Below are positions 1-6,745 of a stretch of DNA of 10,855 nucleotides, in pieces. The translations under genes and the position numbers were made by a program. This DNA comes from Flavobacteriales bacterium (lineage in GTDB: Bacteria; Bacteroidota; Bacteroidia; Flavobacteriales; TMED113). A model generated the notes under the pieces. It was not told the DNA's origin. It worked only from the letters and a program-made list of their open reading frames with translations, and searched no databases. Each line of letters begins with the position of its first letter. Positions within the stretch are counted from its first letter, which is position 1. Location: the NCBI GenBank assembly GCA_002696965.1, contig NZUB01000019.1:1-10855 (forward strand), given 5' to 3'.

Positions 1-423
1 CAAATCCCTAGCCACATATGATATTTTGTATAAATAATGATTATCTGAATGAAATAAACCGTCATTTTTACTAAGTTCAATTTCCTCTAAATCGTCACTA
101 GTAATCAATTCTAGTGAAAAAGGTCCTTCAATCTCACCTGACTGATTATTTACAATATCAAGCCAAACATTTAAATCAGATGAGTTATAATAAATAGAAT
201 CATAAGTATCAACATAACTATTTGCTGACGCCTCACCTAAAAAACTTTTTTGAATACGAACATAGTGATTCTCATTTTTCCCTAAATCACTATTGGGCTC
301 ATCGGTTCCTGGGTTTAGTATTCCATAGATAACAGGAATATCTTTCCATTCATCATTAATATCTAAAGAATTATCACAACTCAACAAAACAGATATTAAA
401 AAAATGCAAAATATTTTTTTCAT
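1..423 (-). CDS. Hypothetical lipoprotein, 3' end cut by window edge
   Basis: On the minus strand an open frame starts with ATG at 423-421 and stays open for 141 codons to base 1, so the C-terminal part is outside the window. Residues 1-16 form a lipoprotein signal peptide: two lysines after Met, a hydrophobic core, and a lipobox LLSC with the lipidated Cys at residue 16. The mature protein starts with acidic residues (CDNSLDIND) and should sit in the outer membrane or face the periplasm. It continues with DEWKDIPVIYGILNP and HYVRIQKSFLGEA. I associate this pattern (a 'pays-for-itself' VIYG strand, then xYVRIxKxFLG) with uncharacterised Bacteroidota lipoproteins, possibly the DUF4249-like group; that link is from memory and weak. 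No enzymatic motif is visible. It is transcribed divergently from the 471-1574 gene. The start choice rests on the signal peptide. Confidence 0.85.
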   Translation of the reverse strand, partial: MKKIFCIFLISVLLSCDNSLDINDEWKDIPVIYGILNPGTDEPNSDLGKNENHYVRIQKSFLGEASANSYVDTYDSIYYNSSDLNVWLDIVNNQSGEIEGPFSLELITSDDLEEIELSKNDGLFHSDNHYLYKISYVARDL

Positions 424-427
424 AGAG

Positions 428-435
428 CAAATATA
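428..435 (-). promoter_or_regulatory. Putative Bacteroidota -7 box for the leftward lipoprotein gene
   Basis: Read on the minus strand this is TATATTTG, a perfect match to the TAnnTTTG -7 consensus of Bacteroidota primary sigma factor promoters. No exact TTTG -33 box lies at the expected distance upstream. Its last base is only five bases before the ATG, so transcription would start at or within a base or two of the start codon, implying a leaderless mRNA. Confidence 0.45.
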
Positions 436-444
436 TAATTTTTG

Positions 445-452
445 TAGATTTG
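445..452 (+). promoter_or_regulatory. Putative Bacteroidota -7 box for the 471 gene and panB
   Basis: TAGATTTG fits TAnnTTTG exactly. It ends 18 bases before the ATG at 471, which would leave a short leader of about 12-14 bases. No clear TTTG -33 box is seen; the region where it would lie overlaps the start of the divergent gene. Together with the minus-strand box at 428-435 it would make a compact divergent promoter. Confidence 0.45.
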
Positions 453-470
453 ACATAAATAAAGACATTC

Positions 471-1574
471 ATGAATTTTGTAAAGACATTTTTATTTTTA
501 ACAATCTCTTGTAATATTGTTCTATCTCAAAGTTACCAAATAAAAGATATTTTTTCACAGTATGTATTAAGAGAAGATTTTAATGTAGAAAATAAAATTT
601 TTCCAATAGAACAAAATGAGAATCAATTTGCCGTTTTTTTACAGAGTGAGGGACAGTATTTTATTGGATCCATGGAATCTAATTTTAATTTAATTTTAAA
701 CTGGGAAAATGACCTAAAAGATTATGAATTTAAAACAGCAATCACATTATCACCAGAAGAAAAAATTAACTTATTTCAAACAGAAAGCCCACAAAAATTT
801 GGCATTATAATTCAGTACAACCCAGATAATCAAGAAGGATTGATATTTGAAACTAATAGTTCAAAAAAATACCGATTAATCCATATGAAAGATGGGAGAA
901 ATAAAAACTTAACATTTAGCAGCAGTAATGAAGATGGATGGGTTAAGTCAAATTATTTAAGAAAAAATGAAAAAAATGAAATCTTAATTAAAACTAAAGA
1001 AAATCATTTTGAATTCTTTATCAACGGACAATTTGAATTTACAATAAACTTAAATAAAAAAAATATAACTCCCCTATCCCCCGGAAGATTTGGATTTAGC
1101 CTAGGTACTCACACAAAAGTAAAGATTGACTACCTATATATTGCAACTTCTGATGCTTACACTGGCATCAATCAACAGGTTAGGTTAACAAATGAAGAGT
1201 CAAAAAAACTTATTCAAGAAAATGAAAAGCTACAACAAAAATTAATATCACATACAACAAAAAAAGAAGTTGAATTAAACAATGTTATTCAACTGCTAGA
1301 ATCGGAATTGAAAAATATCAATATCATTAACGACTCTTTAAGAATAGAGAATAGTAAGTTTGAGCCCTTTAAAGACATCATGGATAGCAGTACTGATTTC
1401 CTATACACATTAAGCAAGAATTTAAAAGAAGAAATTCAAAACAACAGAGTGCTGAAAAATGAAAAAAAAATACTACTTGATTCTATTCAAACACTAATTA
1501 ATAATCAAGAGATATTTAAATTAGAATACTTAAACACATTAATAACAATAGAAAAAAAAGACACAATAGATTAA
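471..1574 (+). CDS. Secreted beta-sandwich/coiled-coil protein of unknown function
   Basis: The product has 367 residues. Residues 1-20 look like a Sec signal peptide (Lys at 5, hydrophobic core, cleavage probably near the LSQ at 18-20), so it should be periplasmic or outer-surface. Residues about 30-225 look like a concanavalin A/LamG-type beta-sandwich, by analogy with DUF1080-like folds: alternating strand patterns, a FFINGQ turn near 182-187, and the closing pattern PGRFGFSLG...VKIDYLYI at 204-224. Residues about 239-345 are rich in Glu, Lys, Gln and spaced Leu/Ile, as expected for a coiled coil. I see no catalytic motif, so a binding or scaffold role is only an inference. The stop codon at 1572-1574 is directly followed by the panB ATG, suggesting translational coupling. 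The family is not recognised. Confidence 0.85.
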   Translation: MNFVKTFLFLTISCNIVLSQSYQIKDIFSQYVLREDFNVENKIFPIEQNENQFAVFLQSEGQYFIGSMESNFNLILNWENDLKDYEFKTAITLSPEEKINLFQTESPQKFGIIIQYNPDNQEGLIFETNSSKKYRLIHMKDGRNKNLTFSSSNEDGWVKSNYLRKNEKNEILIKTKENHFEFFINGQFEFTINLNKKNITPLSPGRFGFSLGTHTKVKIDYLYIATSDAYTGINQQVRLTNEESKKLIQENEKLQQKLISHTTKKEVELNNVIQLLESELKNINIINDSLRIENSKFEPFKDIMDSSTDFLYTLSKNLKEEIQNNRVLKNEKKILLDSIQTLINNQEIFKLEYLNTLITIEKKDTID

Positions 1575-2390
1575 ATGAATCCAAAAAAATACACAAAAAT
1601 CACTACACATAGTCTTCAAGAAATGAAGAAAAATGGCGAAAAAATCGCAATGCTTACCGCATATGACTACTCTTTCGCAAAACTTTTAGATACAGCAAAT
1701 ATAGATATCATATTAGTTGGAGATTCCGCATCTAATGTAATGGCTGGTCATGAGACAACCCTGCCAATTACACTAGATGAGATGATATATCATGCCAAAT
1801 CAGTTATAAAAGGAATTAACAGATGCTTAGTGGTAGTAGACTTACCATTTGGGTCTTATCAAGGAAACTCGAAAAAAGCACTAGAATCATCTATTAGAAT
1901 AATGAAGGAGTCAGGAGCTCATGCAGTTAAACTAGAAGGCGGAGCAGAGGTTGAAGATTCAATTAAAAGAATTATTGATTCTGGAGTACCTGTAATGGGG
2001 CATTTAGGATTAACACCACAATCAATCTATAAATTCGGGACATATACAGTAAGAGCAAAGCAAAATGAAGAAGTTGAAAAACTAAAATCTGATATTATCA
2101 AACTAGAAAAAGCAGGATGTTTTGCCGTTGTATTAGAAAAAATTCCTGCTAAATTAGCAGCAGAAATCACTAAATCTGTTAATATCCCAATAATTGGCAT
2201 AGGCGCTGGATCTCAAGTAGATGGTCAAGTGTTAGTTATGCATGATATGCTAGGGATGAACATGACCTTCAACCCAAGATTTCTAAGAAGATATAGTAAC
2301 TTATCTGATATTGTCAATAAAGCTGTATCTAATTATATTAGTGACGTGAAAAACAATCTATTTCCAAATAGCGAAGAAGAGTATGATTAA
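1575..2390 (+). CDS. panB: 3-methyl-2-oxobutanoate hydroxymethyltransferase (ketopantoate synthase)
   Basis: PanB transfers a hydroxymethyl group from 5,10-methylenetetrahydrofolate to 2-oxoisovalerate, giving ketopantoate, the first committed step of pantothenate and CoA synthesis; it acts in the cytosol. The 271-residue product matches the family's usual length (about 260-280) and is collinear throughout its TIM barrel. The Mg-binding residues known from E. coli PanB are present: D50 in LVGDSA, D89 in VVVDLPFGSYQ, and E121 in VKLEGG. The catalytic Glu is E188 in VLEKIP. TAYDYSFAKLLD (28-39), the HLGLTPQ loop (143-149) and IGIGAG (207-212) are also typical. Start ATG follows the previous stop with no gap, and no Shine-Dalgarno is visible. 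No panC or panD lies nearby, so the pathway is dispersed. Nothing suggests loss of function. Confidence 0.97.
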   Translation: MNPKKYTKITTHSLQEMKKNGEKIAMLTAYDYSFAKLLDTANIDIILVGDSASNVMAGHETTLPITLDEMIYHAKSVIKGINRCLVVVDLPFGSYQGNSKKALESSIRIMKESGAHAVKLEGGAEVEDSIKRIIDSGVPVMGHLGLTPQSIYKFGTYTVRAKQNEEVEKLKSDIIKLEKAGCFAVVLEKIPAKLAAEITKSVNIPIIGIGAGSQVDGQVLVMHDMLGMNMTFNPRFLRRYSNLSDIVNKAVSNYISDVKNNLFPNSEEEYD

Positions 2391-2393
2391 ATT

Positions 2394-3062
2394 ATGAAAA
2401 ACTGGATTCTTTATGAAGACAATCATATTATTATAGTTAATAAACCACCCAAGGTGCCAGTTCAAGGAGATAGAACAGGAGACATATCTCTTCTTGACAT
2501 TGGAAAGGAATATATAAAAAAAACTTATAACAAAATGGGTAATATTTACCTAGGTCTTCCTCACAGAATCGACCGACCTGTTAGTGGGATAGTAGTTTTG
2601 TCAAAAACCAGCAAATCATTATCTAGAATGACTAAATTATTTAGAGATAGAGAAATAAAAAAAACATACTGGGCAATTGTTAAAAATAAGTTAAAAAAAA
2701 AATCAGGTGAGCTAACACATTACCTAAAAAAAAATAAAAGATTAAACAAATCTTTTGTTGGAGAAAATAAGCAAAAAGGTTTTGTGGAATCAAAGTTAAA
2801 ATATAAAATCTTAAAAGAATTAAATAATTACTTCTTGTATGAAATTGAATTAATTACAGGAAGACACCACCAAATTAGAGTACAACTATCTACTATAGGA
2901 TCCCCTATAAAAGGAGATATAAAATATAATGCAAAAAGAACCAATAAAGATGGCAGTATTAATCTACATTCTAGAAAAATCACATTTACACACCCCATAA
3001 AAAAAATTCCCATTTCTGTTACCGCACCACCGCCAAACAATCCAATTTGGTCGTCAAACTAA
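2394..3062 (+). CDS. RluA-family RNA pseudouridine synthase without S4 domain
   Basis: This 222-residue protein should isomerise a uridine in rRNA or tRNA to pseudouridine; the target site cannot be told from sequence. The family fingerprint is complete: the opening YEDNHIIIVNKPP (7-19), the catalytic motif HRIDRPVSG with the nucleophilic Asp at D60, the LSRMTKLFRDREIKKTYWAIV segment split around residue 80-98, and TGRHHQIRVQLS followed by GSPIKGD near the C terminus. It has no N-terminal S4 RNA-binding domain, like RluA and several short Bacteroidota members, rather than RluC or RluD. It starts three bases after the panB stop, so the two are probably co-transcribed. Two long A tracts (10 at 2693-2702, 9 at 2726-2734) interrupt the central region but the frame is intact. 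Confidence 0.93.
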   Translation: MKNWILYEDNHIIIVNKPPKVPVQGDRTGDISLLDIGKEYIKKTYNKMGNIYLGLPHRIDRPVSGIVVLSKTSKSLSRMTKLFRDREIKKTYWAIVKNKLKKKSGELTHYLKKNKRLNKSFVGENKQKGFVESKLKYKILKELNNYFLYEIELITGRHHQIRVQLSTIGSPIKGDIKYNAKRTNKDGSINLHSRKITFTHPIKKIPISVTAPPPNNPIWSSN

Positions 3063-3081
3063 AGTGATTTAATGAAATTAT

Positions 3082-3112
3082 TTTGAATTAACAAATCCAA
3101 TTAATACATTTG
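3082..3112 (+). promoter_or_regulatory. Strong putative Bacteroidota promoter, TTTG-N19-TACATTTG
   Basis: TTTG at 3082-3085 and TACATTTG at 3105-3112 are separated by 19 bases, matching both the -33 (TTTG) and -7 (TAnnTTTG) Bacteroidota consensus boxes at the usual spacing. It lies in the only sizeable gap of the plus-strand run (3063-3118). The ATG at 3119 begins only seven bases after the -7 box, so the mRNA may have almost no leader. It would drive the winged-helix gene and those downstream. Confidence 0.65.
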
Positions 3113-3118
3113 ATTTTC

Positions 3119-3847
3119 ATGAATATATCTAAGATATTACTTTCTGGGGAACAGTCTTTTATACTAAATAAAACATTGGTGAAAAAATTTGGCTTAGATG
3201 CCACTATTGTATTACACGAATTATCTCAAACAGAAAAAAAGGGCTTAACAAAAATAATCCAGACAGACTACTACTTAAATCAACTTAAAAACATATCTGA
3301 AAACACGACACTATCCATCAAAAAAATAAAAACCGCAATTAATAAATTATATCGTTTAAAGTTTATAGACGTAGTAGTAGAAAAAGAAAAAGAAGAAAAA
3401 TTCTATGTAAAAATATTACATGACAATATCACTAATGTAATTTTTGACAATTATACTCGAAAGACTAACAAGCAGATTAAGCAAAAATCTAATAATATAA
3501 CTGCTAAAAGAAAAAAATTTATCAAACCAACAAAAAAAATATTAAATAAATACTTTAATGAATTAGGGGATAAAGATAATAATAGTTTAATGTTTTATAA
3601 TTACTACGAGTCTAATGGATGGAAAGTGGGAAGAAACCCTATGAAGTGTTGGAAAAGTGCAGCACAAAATTGGTTTAAGCGATCACAAAAAAGTATAAAC
3701 AATCTACCAGACTATTATGATAAAAGTTTAGAAAATAGTCTTCAAAATGATCAAAAAAAACTATTACAATATCATAAACATTTACAAAAAAAAGGATGGA
3801 CAAAATCATATTCACCTACAGCAGGAACAACCTGGAAAAAAAAATAA
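3119..3847 (+). CDS. Orphan winged-helix protein resembling phage-type replication initiation proteins
   Basis: I start this gene at ATG 3119 (242 residues). A TTG three codons earlier is also in frame but lies inside the promoter -7 box. Residues about 22-100 look like a winged-helix DNA-binding domain: FGLDATIVLHELS, a helix-turn-helix-like LSIKKIKTAINKLYRLKFI, and a beta wing rich in Glu/Lys. A basic linker (115-145) follows. Residues 159-187 contain FYNYYESNGWKVGRNPMKCW and then AAQNWFKR. This 'NGWKVG.NPMK.W..A..NW' pattern is one I know from replication proteins of phages and mobile elements (DnaD/replisome-organiser-like). A second GW...W stretch (226-239) closes the protein. No other phage gene is near. 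DNA binding is well supported; a replication role is inference, and a domesticated transcription factor is an alternative. The protein is very Lys-rich. Confidence 0.85.
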   Translation: MNISKILLSGEQSFILNKTLVKKFGLDATIVLHELSQTEKKGLTKIIQTDYYLNQLKNISENTTLSIKKIKTAINKLYRLKFIDVVVEKEKEEKFYVKILHDNITNVIFDNYTRKTNKQIKQKSNNITAKRKKFIKPTKKILNKYFNELGDKDNNSLMFYNYYESNGWKVGRNPMKCWKSAAQNWFKRSQKSINNLPDYYDKSLENSLQNDQKKLLQYHKHLQKKGWTKSYSPTAGTTWKKK

Positions 3848-3853
3848 AATATT

Positions 3854-4588
3854 ATGAAGTGGTTTGAAAATTGGTTTGACTCAAAATACTATCATATTTT
3901 ATATCAAAATAGAGACAATCAAGAAGCTAATTTATTTATTAAAAATATACTAACAGTATTAGAACCCCAGCAAGATAGTCAATTTTTAGACCTAGGATGT
4001 GGCAGTGGGCGCCATTCAATTCAAATCAATAAAAAGGGGTTTCATGTAGATGGTGTTGATTTATCTAAAAAAAGCTTAGAAAAGGCTATTGATTATCAAA
4101 ATGAAAAATTAAAATTCTACCAAGAGGATATGCGAAATATTAACAGCATAAATAAATATGATATAGTTTTAAATTTATTTACAAGTTTTGGATATTTTGA
4201 CAATGACAAAGATCATGAGCTAGTATTTCAAAAGATATTTAAAGCATTAAAAAATAATGGTTATTTTATTATTGATTTTTTTAATGCTAAAAAGATTTTA
4301 AAAACTCACCCAAAGCATATATTTGAAAAAAAAATACTTAATAATATATTGTTTGAAATTGAAAAAAATCATGACTCACAATTCATATATAAAAAAATAA
4401 AAATAACAGATGGTGGGAAAACATATGTGTATCATGAAAAAGTTAGATTAATTACAAAACAAAAATTTTTAAATTATTTCAAAAATTTAAAAATTAATTT
4501 AAAATCTACATATGGCGACTACCATTTAAACAAATATAACTCCACATCATCAGATAGATTAATATTAATCTTTCAAAAAAATGCTTAA
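3854..4588 (+). CDS. Class I SAM-dependent methyltransferase, substrate unknown
   Basis: The 244-residue cytosolic protein has the Rossmann-like methyltransferase core. Motif I is FLDLGCGSGRHS (44-55), the acidic residue that binds the SAM ribose is D69 in GVDLS, motif II-like EDMRN lies at 91-95, and the motif IV region reads LNLFTSFGYF (106-115), followed by FIIDFFN after a 'LKNNGYF' turn. The N-terminal WFENWFDSKYYHILYQNRD (3-21) recurs, as I recall, in a Bacteroidota-specific family annotated only as methyltransferase. The catalytic residue that would reveal the substrate class is not evident; there is no (D/N)PPY motif, which argues against N6-adenine or RNA N-methylation, so a small molecule or protein substrate is more likely. 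It begins six bases after the previous stop, so it is probably in the same transcript. Confidence 0.92.
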   Translation: MKWFENWFDSKYYHILYQNRDNQEANLFIKNILTVLEPQQDSQFLDLGCGSGRHSIQINKKGFHVDGVDLSKKSLEKAIDYQNEKLKFYQEDMRNINSINKYDIVLNLFTSFGYFDNDKDHELVFQKIFKALKNNGYFIIDFFNAKKILKTHPKHIFEKKILNNILFEIEKNHDSQFIYKKIKITDGGKTYVYHEKVRLITKQKFLNYFKNLKINLKSTYGDYHLNKYNSTSSDRLILIFQKNA

Positions 4589-4607
4589 ATTATCTTAAAT
4601 TAGAAAT

Positions 4608-5732
4608 ATGAATAAAATATTAAATTTAATCGGTCTAGATTCTCAAAAAATAATTTTAGAAAACACATATGAAGCATGGCTTTGGTGTTTTTGTATTATT
4701 TTAATTACAATTTTAATACGACGTTTTTTAGCCCAACTATTGATAAGTTTCCTTTTTAAGTTAATTAATCAAAAAAGCAATCTTACAAATCAATTTCAAA
4801 CAAGATTAACACAACCAATAAAACACTTAGTATTGTTAGTTGGATTAGTGTTTGCATGTGAAGACATTAACTTCCCAGAAATATTAAATTTGGAAATTTA
4901 TGGATTCATGATAAGTGGGATACTCAAAAAAGTTTTTTCATTAATATGTATAATAATAATAATCCAGTTTTGTAATAGGATTGTGGATTATTTTGCGGAA
5001 ATTTTAAGAAAAAAAACTGAAAAAACAGAATCAAAACTAGATGATCAATTAATTCCATTTGCTACTGATTCTCTAAAAATTATCATTATTATATTAGGAG
5101 GATTCTTAATTATTGGAAATATTTTTAATGTGAATATTACAGCACTAGCTGCAGGCCTTGGAGTTGGAGGCATAGCTATTGCTATGGCTTCAAAAGAAAG
5201 TTTAGAAAATTTATTTGGATCCTTCACAATCTTTCTTGACCAACCTTTTACAGTCGGTGATGTTGTAAATGTAGGACAAATTACTGGTGTGGTTGAAAAA
5301 GTGGGTTTTAGAAGTACTAGAATTCGCACATTTGACAAAAGTCTGGTTACGGTTCCAAATAAAAAAATGATTGATGTAGAATTAGATAATTTAGGATTAA
5401 GACCTGTAAGAAGATCTAAGTTTAACATCGGCCTTACATACAATACAGATGCTAATCAAATCAAAAACATTGTTCAAGAAATACAAAACATGATTGACAA
5501 TCATGATATGACTAATAATGAAGGAAGAGTTCGTTTTATGGAATTTGGGGCAAGTTCTTTAGATATTATGGTCCTTTTTTATGTAAACTCTTCAAATTGG
5601 GATGATTTTATCAATACAAAAGAAGATATTAATTATAAAATCATGGAAATTATCAAAAATAACAAAAGTGACTTTGCCTTTCCATCTAGAAGTATTTACA
5701 TAAATAATGATGAAAATAGACCCAAAAAATAA
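4608..5732 (+). CDS. MscS-family mechanosensitive ion channel
   Basis: This inner-membrane channel should open under membrane tension to release solutes after osmotic downshock. It has 374 residues, longer than E. coli MscS (286) because of extra N-terminal membrane segments. Hydrophobic stretches lie at about 24-50, 72-84, 107-126 and 154-175. The pore-lining helix follows, with the small-residue pattern ALAAGLGVGGIAIAMAS (179-195) that is the MscS hallmark, and then NLFGSFTIFLDQPFTVGD (201-218). The beta domain contains GVVEKVGFRSTRIRTFD and VTVPNKKM (247-254), both strongly conserved in the family. The C-terminal cage domain ends with FPSRSIYI (358-365). Hence all functional regions are present. 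It starts 19 bases after the methyltransferase gene; its last 26 bases overlap the following gene. Confidence 0.95.
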   Translation: MNKILNLIGLDSQKIILENTYEAWLWCFCIILITILIRRFLAQLLISFLFKLINQKSNLTNQFQTRLTQPIKHLVLLVGLVFACEDINFPEILNLEIYGFMISGILKKVFSLICIIIIIQFCNRIVDYFAEILRKKTEKTESKLDDQLIPFATDSLKIIIIILGGFLIIGNIFNVNITALAAGLGVGGIAIAMASKESLENLFGSFTIFLDQPFTVGDVVNVGQITGVVEKVGFRSTRIRTFDKSLVTVPNKKMIDVELDNLGLRPVRRSKFNIGLTYNTDANQIKNIVQEIQNMIDNHDMTNNEGRVRFMEFGASSLDIMVLFYVNSSNWDDFINTKEDINYKIMEIIKNNKSDFAFPSRSIYINNDENRPKK

Positions 5733-6174
5733 TTTCAAAACAAAAATTATATGTAATAAGTTAACATATAAAATAAGAAAAAACGTATTGTGGCCTCATA
5801 TAAAAAACAATCACTATTCTTTAGATGTAGATAATCAAAAGGGCACATTTCACCTGGGAGTATTCATAAATGAAAAATTAATTAGCATAGGAACTTTTGT
5901 AAAAGAAAACAACAACACAATAAACACAAAAAATCAATATAGATTACGGGCTATGGCAACTGATACATCTTATCAAAAAAAAGGGGCTGGAAGACTTTTG
6001 TTACTAAAAGGGATTGAAATATTAAAAAAAAAGAAAGTTAACCTTTTGTGGTGCTCTTCTAGACTACATGCTATTCCCTTTTACACAAGTTTAAATATGA
6101 AATCTTTAGATAAAATATATCATATTGAACATATTGGACCACATAAAACGATGTATCTGTATTTAAATAAATAA
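5707..6174 (+). CDS. GNAT-family N-acetyltransferase
   Basis: The 155-residue protein should transfer an acetyl group from acetyl-CoA to an amine; the substrate is unknown. The GNAT acetyl-CoA loop is TSYQKKGAGRLLL (87-99), matching the Q/R-x-x-G-x-G/A motif after the YRLRAMA strand (78-84). LLWCSSRLHAIPFYTSLNM (113-131) is the usual motif B region, where 'FY..LNM' matches the 'FYekLGF' pattern. It ends with IGPHKTMYLYL, and together with TFHLGVFINEKLISIGTF (47-64) this resembles a common family of small, uncharacterised bacterial GNATs. Two consecutive ATGs (5707 and 5710) could serve as start; either way the gene overlaps the end of the MscS gene by about 23-26 bases in another frame, so the pair is likely translationally coupled. 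Confidence 0.93.
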   Translation: MMKIDPKNNFKTKIICNKLTYKIRKNVLWPHIKNNHYSLDVDNQKGTFHLGVFINEKLISIGTFVKENNNTINTKNQYRLRAMATDTSYQKKGAGRLLLLKGIEILKKKKVNLLWCSSRLHAIPFYTSLNMKSLDKIYHIEHIGPHKTMYLYLNK

Positions 6175-6178
6175 TTTT

Positions 6179-6736
6179 ATGATCAAAAAAATTTCAACAA
6201 AAATAGCAGGATTATATATATTAAAAAATATATCATACGAAGACAATAGAGGTCTATTTAAAGAATTATGGAATAAACGTATCATGAATGATTTACAACT
6301 AAAATGCTCTTTTGACCAAGATAATATCTCTATTTCTAAAAAACATGTAATCAGAGGACTACATTTTCAAAATAAACCTCATGAACAATTAAAGTACATA
6401 CAGGTAATACAAGGACGTATTCTAGATGTTGCTGTTGATATCAGAAAAAAATCTACAACATTTGGTCAATATTTAGCTTTAGAAATTTCTAATCAGAATA
6501 ATACGGGACTATGGATTCCTAAAGGCTTTGCACATGGTTTTTTAGCACTTGAAGACAACACTATTGTTACATATAAATGCGCTGGGTTATATAATAGAGA
6601 GAATGAACAAACAATTAAATGGAATGATCCTGAGCTAAATATTAATTGGGGTATTAATAATCCTAAAATATCAACTAAAGACTCTCAAGGAATATCATTT
6701 GCAACCTATAAAGAAGATAAAAATCTTGAATTATAA
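6179..6736 (+). CDS. rfbC: dTDP-4-dehydrorhamnose 3,5-epimerase
   Basis: RmlC/RfbC epimerises C3 and C5 of dTDP-4-keto-6-deoxyglucose on the way to dTDP-L-rhamnose, a precursor of surface polysaccharides. The 185-residue cupin has the typical length. Visible motifs are EDNRGLFKE (21-29), VIRGLHFQ with the catalytic His at H62, a long QVIQGRILDVAVDIRK strand pair (75-90), WIPKGFAHGF (112-121), YKCAGLYNRENE with the catalytic Tyr at about Y138, and ISTKDSQG near the C terminus carrying the conserved Asp (D168). It lies four bases after the GNAT gene and nine before uvrA. No rmlA, rmlB or rmlD is nearby, so the gene is an orphan of the pathway here; a related deoxysugar epimerase specificity cannot be excluded. 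Confidence 0.94.
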   Translation: MIKKISTKIAGLYILKNISYEDNRGLFKELWNKRIMNDLQLKCSFDQDNISISKKHVIRGLHFQNKPHEQLKYIQVIQGRILDVAVDIRKKSTTFGQYLALEISNQNNTGLWIPKGFAHGFLALEDNTIVTYKCAGLYNRENEQTIKWNDPELNINWGINNPKISTKDSQGISFATYKEDKNLEL

Positions 6737-6745
6737 AAAATAGTG

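Noticed and set aside
2828..3040. Minus-strand open frame opposite the pseudouridine synthase
   Set aside because: The plus-strand frame has full family motifs here; the antisense product has no motif or start context.
3110..3118. TTG start for the winged-helix gene
   Set aside because: It overlaps the -7 box of the promoter, so a transcript from that promoter would not contain it; ATG 3119 is preferred.
5045..5443. Minus-strand open frame opposite the MscS pore region
   Set aside because: Lies over the most conserved part of the channel gene; a shadow of its codon pattern.
6743..6745. GTG start for uvrA
   Set aside because: UvrA homologs begin at the MD.I.I.GARENN position, which is ATG 6746.
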